A DNA stretch of 64,000 nt from Macrobrachium rosenbergii (lineage: Eukaryota > Arthropoda > Malacostraca > Decapoda > Palaemonidae). The stretch spans positions 21,329,647 to 21,393,646 of the forward strand of contig NC_089762.1 in NCBI RefSeq assembly GCF_040412425.1. The letters are read 5' to 3'. The stretch's first letter is position 1. Every line of letters starts with the position of its first letter. Below are positions 56,682 to 64,000 of this stretch, one piece after another. Both the position numbers and the translations under genes were made by a program. Under the pieces are notes generated by a model. That model did no database searches. It saw nothing but the letters and a program-made list of their open reading frames with translations, and was not told the DNA's origin.

Positions 56682-58388
56682 TTTAAAAGTGATGTGGTTT
56701 TTGATGTTCTTTAGGGATTATACACCTGCTGTCTGGAATTTGCTATGGAGTCCCAGGAGTCCTGTCATTATTGATACCCACGAACCTCTCTAGTAAATAC
56801 TGTAGACTGAAATCTGCCCTACCTGTTAGCTATTTACCAAATCTTGCATGTCTAAATCTGCTAAGAATGAATTCTGCATCAACTGCTAGCTTTCCCAAGA
56901 AGATGAGATACCACATCAGATATCACACCATCATAACTAAGGGTGTTAGTACCACTAGAAACTATTATATTAGAGAACCTGTGGATCCTGTTCTTCATTG
57001 GATGAAAAAGCACCAGAGATTCCTTTCCTTCATAATAGAAAGTAGCCTTGTATCAGTTTGAAGATTGTCTTCTTGCTGACATATAGACCCAACTGCCATA
57101 ACTTGAATGTCGAAGGCAGTCTTCTCTCTGACATGTAGACCCAACTGCCATAACTTGAATGTCCAAGGCAGAACTGATGAAAATGTTGAAGATAATGTCC
57201 ACACATATATAACTACAAGAATTAGGAGTCTTGCCCATCCTGTGCACTTTACTCAACAGGTGAAGAAAATTTTTAGAGGAAAGCCACCTGTAAGTTACTC
57301 TGGGAGCCACCAAGTGAAACTGGGGAAGTTGTTCAATATTCTGTGTCCAGTAAAGTTGTTCAACAATCTTATTTTCAGTAATGTCGACCAAATCTTGTCA
57401 AGAGTGTGGTGTTCTTCAAAGTCCTGGCCTGAGCTCTAAAATCTTGTGCAAAAGAAAATATAGTACTTATAGTACTAAATAAAATACAGCTTTTTATGGA
57501 ATTTCCAAGTATGGTATATATTTACCTCTGTACATTGAAGAGCAATGAAATTTTTAGTTTGCATAAGAACATAAACCACCTTTCTTTCAAGATTCAGGCT
57601 GTCAAAGATGTTATTCTATGGTACCATCTCTATACTTCAACCAGAAATAATAAATAAATATCCATAATTATGTCATTGAGTAAATGCTCTTTTGAAACCA
57701 TACAAATCCATGGTAAATTTTAGGTTCTGACCTCACCACAGTGGTAAAAATATGCAAAATTTAAAATTTGTATGATAAGTGTTATGCAAAGTCATGTAAA
57801 AATATGAAACAATAATGGGTCATGCTTGGTGATAATAAAATGGCTGTTCCTTCATAAATAAATGCCAAATGTTTAGATTTTCCAATTGTCTGTTAGATAT
57901 AAATCTGGCTACCAATAAGCGAGACACTAAAAGGAAGGCTTTTATCATGCTGGAACTTAAGAACCTGTGAAGTGTGTGTAATTATCTTGAGAATCTTTAG
58001 AGTCAGGAAAAGTGTGTAGGAAATATCTTGATCATGGATTGGGCTAATTATAAGTATTATGAAATAAATATTACTCTTCTTTTGGTGCCAATTTCACTAC
58101 TGAGTTATACCGTTTCCCAGTTGTTGAAATTTGTAGACATAATGGATGATGGCAGGGTAAGAGAAGAGCCAGGTCACAAAAAAACAGGTGAAGTAAGGAG
58201 AATAGCAAAATCTAAACAAGTTTGGAAGGAAATAGGAGGAAAATTTTATTTTAAAAATTTATTTTTAACCATATTTTTTATTAGGTCTCCTATTTGATGA
58301 AAATTTGATATAATCTTATCAAATTCCTTTGTCTCTTTTTATGAAGTAAAACATTCTCTTTTTGACATTATTTTTTTGTGATCAATAG
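56682..58388 (+). other. Intron before exon 4 with a 52-bp tandem duplication
   Basis: At 57068-57171 a 52-bp unit (core acccaactgccataacttga) is present twice with a few changes. The rest is AT-rich and has no recognised element. A T-rich tract and gatcaatag precede exon 4. Confidence 0.55.
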
Positions 58389-58481
58389 CTGAACGTCGCA
58401 AAACCCACTGTATTGGAAACCTTTTGGCTACTTTGGCAAGTCGACCCTTCCCGGATCCTCGACCACCATCCAGTAATAACA
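58389..58481 (+). CDS. Host gene internal exon 4 (93 nt, phase 1/1), paralogous to exon 2
   Basis: Acceptor atcaatag, donor gtaagtg. It encodes 31 residues: AERRKTHCIGNLLATLASR, then a Pro-rich tail (PFPDPRPP). Length and phase are identical to exons 2A and 2B, and the core GNLLATLASR aligns with GSLLAGLGSR after a basic stretch in both. It is thus a third, older copy of the same small module, following exon 3 as exon 2 follows exon 1. Two features are new: a Cys and the Pro-rich tail. Confidence 0.82.
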
Positions 58482-60094
58482 GTAAGTGATGATATCTTTC
58501 TCTAAAAACTTAGTATGGATCATTACATATTTGGATTTATTTTTGTATAGACTGTGCAATTGATAATGTTCTGATTGAAATATATTTATCCAAATACGAA
58601 TTGAATGGTTTTTTAATGTCTTAAAAAGGAAATGATTCTGTCCATAATCATCATCATCATAACAGTTTTTAAAAAAGATTATCTCTTTTTATGCTTAGCC
58701 TTGAAATGAATCACCTTCTTTCTTTTTCTGTCTTGTTTACTTTCTGCCTGCATTCCCAGTTAGTCTAGATCTTCATCTGTGCCATTTTCCCATGATTTTT
58801 CTTGGTTTAACACAGGTTTTGTGCTGCTACTGTATCTACTATTATTTTTACTAACTGTTCATCATGCCTGATTAACCTGAACTGTCTCAACTTTTGAGAT
58901 CTCTTAGTTTTCAACTAGAACTAGGACTAACAGCCCAAGTGAAAAAGTGTCACTCAAGATGAATTTTATAACAGTCATATTACTTTATTTCATAATGTTC
59001 CATTCATAAAAAGGAAGTCTGTGTCATAACCATCTATTATAAGAATGGGGTATTTATATTGCCATTGGTCTGTTATAAAGATTAGACCTTTATACTTCTC
59101 TTTATAGGCCTATATAAAAATAACACTATCATTAGAGGCCTTCAATAAGGATTTGATCATTATTTCACTATAGGTCTTTCATATGGATTGGATATTTGTA
59201 TCATTGTAGGTGTATTATATGAATCAAGGCTTTATTTCATTATAGACTATTATATTCATTGCATATTTTAGAGATTTTGTTTTATTCTAATATGTCTTTC
59301 CTTTGATAGTGATCCATATATACTTCACACAGATGTTAAATGTAGATTATTACATGAATACTTTTGTATATACAGAGATAGGGAGTAGTCCTAGTCTCTA
59401 TGTTCAATGTCTTCATCATCTTTAAATTGTATTATATTTGTAGTTTAATTATGCACTGCATTCATTTGTTTATTTATCTACTTATTTATATAAATTTATT
59501 TCTTACAAGAAATATAGGTCTATTTGAAAAATGTTGAATACATTGGAAAAAATATCGTTGAGTACGGATAAATATATTTATTACTATTATATTCAATATT
59601 TCATTTACATAATATCTTTAAGGACAATGTCATAGTTAGTTGCAGTAATGTTGAGCAAATACGTACAGTTATGGCAAAAGAATGGGAATTTATTTCAAGA
59701 GAAGCAAGCAGCACAGCTTACGAACCACCAAGCGCTTGGCATCTGCTAAAACCAATATGAACAAAAGGGAAAACATTAGAGAGAAATTTGATGATAAAAA
59801 AAGCTCACTCATTACTTCCTCTTTGAGTCTTCTTATCCCTGTGGTAGGCTGCAATTGACCTGATGACACTCGGAGTGATATTATATCACTGTCTGAGGAT
59901 GTAAGTGATGGCCTCATGAAAGTTGCCAGTTACTGTTGTGTAAACTCTTGTCCAAGTCACTGAAGAGTGTGCCAGAACTTTCCAGAGTGACTGTGCAGTG
60001 AATTAAGGATTAACAATGAACAGTCAGAGGGAAGAAATAATAAGTTTTCCTTTCCAAATAATTTCTAATCCTTTATTAATAAATATATACTTTT
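58482..60094 (+). other. Intron or flank after exon 4
   Basis: No further exon or element was recognised before DIRS-C2. AT-rich, with loosely repeated ttataggcc- and attattataggtct-like words near 59030-59260 that suggest an old degraded tandem repeat. Confidence 0.45.
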
Positions 60095-60904
60095 ATATAA
60101 GCAACTTACCAAGTAATTACATAGCTATAAGTTTTTACTCGTCGGCAGCTAGAACTTTGAAATTCGCAGTAGCGCTACTTTTGTTTTGGTTAGGTGACTA
60201 ACCCCGCCCACTTAAGAGAGGGCCAGCCCCGCAAGAGCTCAGTATGTTTCTGCTGCCTGATGGCTATTCAGCGGTGATTAGCAGCAGCAGTTTTTTGCAA
60301 TTTTTTGCTTCTCGGTCGTATTTTACAACAATTGGTGAAGTATTCTCTCTATGTTAGCCTTTTCGGCATAATTAGACAGGTTATTCCAGATCGAATTTAC
60401 CGATTCTTGACTGATTTTCTAACTAATTTTAGACATCTAGGCTTTGTTCACTTTTGACTGGTTGGCAATATCCGATTTTAGTTCCCAGAGTTTTAGGTAT
60501 TGCAGCAAAGGCTGTAATACTAGATTAACTAAAGCCTGTCATGACCCCACATACACTTTGCACATCTTGTAAGGGTCAGATTTTTCCTCCAGGCTTGACT
60601 TGCAATGAATGTGAACATTGGGGTGTTAAATTGTGGAAAACTTTGAGTAGTCATTTATCAAAGTTAGACAGAGACAAAAAGAAGAAAGCTGCTTCTAGAG
60701 CCATTAGTAAAAAGACATTAGCTAGGCAGGTTTCTGCTAAGTCTGTGACTGATAATGTTTCTGAGTCTATACCTTTTATTCCACCAAATCCCAGTTCCCA
60801 GTTTGTTCGGCCATCTCCTCTCCCTGGCTCCCTTACTCCCAATCCTGACCCCATTGCCAGCCTTGAGTCAAGAATTAACCAGAAATTTGAGTTATTAGTG
60901 AATA

Positions 60905-61124
60905 CAGCCAGTCCCCCGGTTATTGGCGGGGGTTCTGTTCTGATGGCGTGGTGATAACTGAAAATCGTAATTTTCAGTTATTGGCGCCTGTTAGGTATGT
61001 ATCAGCACTGATAGGTTGGAATCGGCGATTTTCGGCGCAAAAAATTGCCAATTTTCATCGCTAGACAAGCCCCTTAAAACCAGATCATCAATAACTGAGC
61101 CCGCCAATAACTGGGGACTGCCTG
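60905..61124. mobile_element. pogo-type MITE, family CAGGCAGTCCCC, copy 5
   Basis: 220 bp with ends CAGCCAGTCCCCCGGTTA and complement ending ACTGGGGACTGCCTG, and TA at 60903-60904 and 61125-61126. It interrupts the DIRS-C2 gag frame. Confidence 0.9.
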
Positions 61125-61697
61125 TACAGTGGAACAGATGGGCACTTCAGTGAGAGTCCTTATGGACAGGTGTAGTGTTAAAAGTGTTGGTGAAGGGTCA
61201 GTGGAGGAGGTGGCTGTCTGTCCCACCGATTCTCCAAGGTAAAAGTCCCCTAAACCTGGGAGGAGCCAAACTGGTAGCCCAAAGGAGGTCAGTAGGGTCT
61301 GCCCACAGGCAGTCGCCCCCTCAGTCGGACCTGTTGTCACTTCCCAGGTCACGACAGAGGGTCACTGGCAAGGCGTCTTGATGGAAGTGAGTTGTCTTTC
61401 ATTTAATCTTTCTAGCTCTAGTGAATCCAGTCCCAGACGCCAATGGCGCCTTAAAGACAAAACTCATCCTTTGAAAAGACGTGCTAGGGAAGTGTCTCAT
61501 TCCCCTTCAGTGCCTGTGAAAAGTTTCAGAGAACCTTCAATAGATAATCGTCATGCAGTTTTTGGGACAGTCCTGAATACTTCTCTCAGGATCACCCGGA
61601 ATTAGAGGGACAGTCTTCAACAGTTAAGCGTGCCCCCTCTCGCAAGCACTCTTCTTCTTCCTCTAGGAACTCTGCCGAGTGCCCATCCGTCACTCTG

Positions 61698-62147
61698 GTG
61701 CGTTCTCCTGATTTTAAGAAAGTGTCCGAGCACCCATTGGCGCCCAGTCACCCAGCTCCTGTAACCCTAGTTGCTGCTGACCTCCCTCGAGCTTCCGAGC
61801 GCCCATTAGTGCCAGAACACTCAGTGATCCCCAAGTCTTCAGCTACTTCTGTGATGCAGCCATTGGCGTCAAAGTGCCCAGTGGCGCCAGGGCCCCCCCT
61901 GGTGCCTGAACGTCTTTTGTCAGAATGTTTGGTTCTTCCTGAGTGCCCATTGTTGCCCAAATGCCCTTTAGTGCATGAGCACTGGTTACCTCCTAAGCTC
62001 ATTTGGTTTTGCAAGCATCCACTGTCGGCCAAGCCTCCTGGGGCGCCAGCGCTCCCTGTCGCCACTTCTAAGCTCCCGACACCTACTCCTGTCATCGGGG
62101 TTATGGATCCAGCATCCATCCTCTGCTCAGCTGCCCCCTCATACTAA
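61698..62147 (+). repeat. Pro-rich degenerate repeat coding region in DIRS-C2 gag
   Basis: About 140 residues with a recurring Pro-Leu-x-Pro-x-x-x pattern (for example SERPLVPEHSV, SECLVLPECPLLPKCP), spaced about 8-10 residues. The DNA repeats words such as gagcgcccattagtgcc and tgcccagtggcgcc. DIRS-C1 has a much reduced counterpart. Confidence 0.7.
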
Positions 62148-63252
62148 GTCTCTGGCCTCGGCACAACAAGCTTCCGCAGTAGTAGACCCTTCTTTTTTGT
62201 CTATACAACGACAGTTGTACAACATCTTGGCTTTAATCAAGAAAACCTCTTGCTGAATTGTCTCCCATTTCTTCAGAGGAGGAAGACGAAGTGGACCCAG
62301 TTACCCCTCCTACTGGATATGTTTCGTTGCTAAGGTTTTTGTTGGCAACATTTCCAAATTTTTTCTCACCTACAGCTCTGGCTTCCCCAGTTTCAACGTA
62401 TTTGATGGACAGTCAAACTAAAAACTCTAGACTCCTGGAGATGGTACTGTCTTCTTCTGTCAAGAAGGCATTACATGAAATAGAAAACTGGCTCTTGGGT
62501 AAGAGAGAGTAGGGAAGAGCTTCCTTTAGTCGCCCTCCATTGAGGCTCTTGCAGAGGAGAAATTTGTCTTACGCAGCTGGAGAGGCCCCATCCCTGGGAG
62601 CTTCTGTCTCCTCCCAGGGGGACCACTGATTTAATAGACTCTTTCCGGAGGTCTGCCTTCAATTTGGCTATGACCCTTTTCTCGATGTCTGAACTGGATC
62701 ACTTGATCAAACACATATCTAAAGTATTTGAAGTGTTTAGCTTCTTAGATGGGCAGTAGGAGCCCTTACTCGCAAGATTAAGGATTGTCCCCTTATACCG
62801 GAAGACCACTCTTTCGATTATATAGAAGTTATCCCGTGTCTCGACAAGGGTATAAGGAGACGACTCTCTGGAGCTGTCTTCCATATTTCCGATGACTATC
62901 TTAAAGAAAAGGGAGCTTTGGTGTTCCTACACCACAAAAGGAGTGACTCTCTTGCAAAAGTCCTCTCTCCTCTATTCCTCTTTGGATAAGAAATACCTGT
63001 TCCCACAGGTAATGATACTACAAATTGCTTCTGACCTTCAGAAAAAATCCACTCAGGACCTTCTCGCTCAATCTGCAAGACGCCCTAGAGAAACTCCTGT
63101 GTTCACTTCTAGAACAAATTCCCCAGTTCAATCTCGGCCCTTTCATGGTAGGGGCAGGCAAAGAGGCTTTCTCAGACCTCCCACGATTGCCAGATTTGCC
63201 TCACAGACAGACAATCAAGAAGTTCTCAAAACCCCCCCCCTTGCGTAAATGA

Positions 63253-64000
63253 GAAACTCCTCCTCCGTACGCCTGTAGGAGCAAGGCTCCTCCACTTTTG
63301 GGAACATGGGCAAGCAAAAGGAGCAGAAACTTAGATTGTGGAAGTCTTGATGGAGGGATATTCCATCCCATTCATTCGGGAGCCTCCTTTGACCAGCACG
63401 CCTGTCATGTTGACGGCCTACACTGTAGGCTCCAAGAGGTTTTCCGCTCTCACCCAAGGAGTATCTTCCCTCCTCGAGAAAGAAGCCATCAAAGTGGTTG
63501 AGGAAACCAGCTCTGGGGTTCTACAATCGGCTGTTTGTAGTCCCCAAGGCCTCAGGAGGCTGGAGGCCAGTTCTGGATGTAAGCGCCCTGAATTTATATG
63601 TCCAGAAAACCAGATTCAAAATGGAAATGACCCAATCCATCCTAGCAGCCATTCAACAGGGGGATTGGATGATTTCAATAGACATGAGGGACGCTTACTT
63701 CCATGGCCCAGTTCATCAGGACTCGAGGAAGTTCTTAAGGTTTGTTTTCCAGAACAGGATGTATCAATTCAAAGCCCTTTGCTTCAGCCTATCCATGGCT
63801 CCCCAGGTTTTCACGCAAGTCTTAGCTCCCATAGCGAAATGGTTACATCTGATGGGGGTCAACATTTCGCTCTACCTAGACGATTGGTTCCTTCGGTCTC
63901 AATCGAAGATATGTACGGATGACCTTCAGAAGATCCTTCGTCTAGCCCAGGAATTGGGGCTTTTAATAAATTTTCAAAAGTCCCAGCTGACTCCTTCTCA
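63253..64000 (+). pseudogene. DIRS-C2 reverse transcriptase, truncated by the window end
   Basis: Frame 63338-63530 gives YSIPFIREPPLTSTPVMLTA and SALTQGVSSLLEKEAIKVVE (fingers). In the next frame FVVPKASGGWRPVLDVSALN, then ISIDMRDAYFHGPVHQDSRK (motif A), RFVFQNRMYQFKALCFSLSM, and at 63873-63887 an intact Tyr-Leu-Asp-Asp-Trp box. LGLLINFQKSQLTPS closes the window. At least one frameshift (near 63530) separates the parts. Of the C family this copy has the better preserved active site. Confidence 0.88.

Larger units (their letters stand above)
60541..63252 (+). pseudogene. DIRS-C2 gag-like ORF, broken
   Basis: The ATG at 60541 begins MTPHTLCTSCKGQIFPPGLT and continues CNECEHWGVKLW, giving two CxxC pairs and spaced Trp residues as in DIRS-C1. 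A basic stretch (DRDKKKKAASRAISKK) and a Pro-rich linker follow before the MITE at 60905. After it the frame resumes near 61125. The part 61698-62147 encodes an unusual Pro-rich repeat. The part 62258-62512 gives YVSLLRFLLATFPNFF and VKKALHEIENWLLGKRE, parallel to DIRS-C1 near 27660-27850. The C-terminal part near 62892-63248 has ELWCSYTTKGVTLLQKSSLL, parallel to DIRS-C1 near 28250. Stops near 61603, 62147 and 62510 break it. Confidence 0.75.
60095..64000 (+). mobile_element. DIRS-C2: DIRS retrotransposon, 5' part, cut by the window end
   Basis: It opens with a terminal repeat related to DIRS-C1 (gcaacttaccaagtaattac, atagctataag, ttcgcagtagcgctac) at about 60095-60190. gag follows, and RT up to base 64000. 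RNase H, recombinase and the right end lie outside the window. A MITE sits in gag at 60905-61124. Confidence 0.82.

Noticed and set aside
58028..58297. Possible extra exon with a charged peptide just before exon 4
   Set aside because: No convincing acceptor and donor pair in phase 1 was found, and the hydrophobic continuation does not match the other modules.

Overview
This is a stretch of animal nuclear DNA, most likely from a decapod crustacean. The clues are three families of DIRS-type tyrosine-recombinase retrotransposons, mariner, Tc1, pogo/Tigger and piggyBac-like DNA transposons, a tRNA-derived SINE of a kind I associate with decapods, long (TC)n and (TA)n microsatellites, and short GT-AG exons in very long AT-rich introns. 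Nothing bacterial or organellar is present.

Host gene. Six short plus-strand exons (4453-4593, 17155-17247, 34950-35090, 35303-35395, 50068-50358, 58389-58481) all have splice-like borders, all are multiples of 3 (141, 93, 141, 93, 291, 93 nt) and all are phase 1/phase 1. They look like internal coding exons of one gene that runs through the whole window. Its 5' and 3' ends lie outside or were not seen. The exons form three modules: a charged, probably disordered exon, then a 93-nt exon with a Gly-x-Leu-Leu-Ala-x-Leu-x-Ser-Arg motif. Modules 1 and 2 are a recent tandem duplication. I do not recognise the protein.

Transposon layout. 1-4400: an inverted-repeat hairpin, a full-length broken mariner (459-1754) and a (TA)n tract. 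4680-16998: a minus-strand DIRS element (DIRS-A) lying in the intron between exons 1A and 2A. It carries a pogo element with a second Tigger nested inside it (5617-8844), a SINE (11287-11565) and a satellite-bearing piggyBac-like element (11629-13826). 17286-34240: a plus-strand DIRS element (DIRS-B1) in the intron after exon 2A. It carries an unidentified 2.1-kb insert, a pogo derivative (24259-25721) and a whole second DIRS element (DIRS-C1, 26013-32271), which itself holds a MITE. 34243-35835: duplicated intron sequence around exons 1B and 2B. 36340-43255: a truncated DIRS-B2 with a second piggyBac-like satellite element. 44196-49265: a broken mariner, a LINE reverse-transcriptase fragment split by nested pogo MITEs, and a Tc1 relic. 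49-60 kb: the least disturbed part, with the last two exons, a few MITEs and microsatellites. 60095-64000: the 5' half of DIRS-C2, cut by the window edge.

The transposon proteins are all broken by stops or frameshifts. The nesting gives a relative time order: exon duplication first, then the DIRS insertions, then the MITEs and SINE inside them. Positions of catalytic motifs were read by eye; element edges are usually good to the base where a TA or TTAA target duplication is seen and to some tens of bases for DIRS ends.
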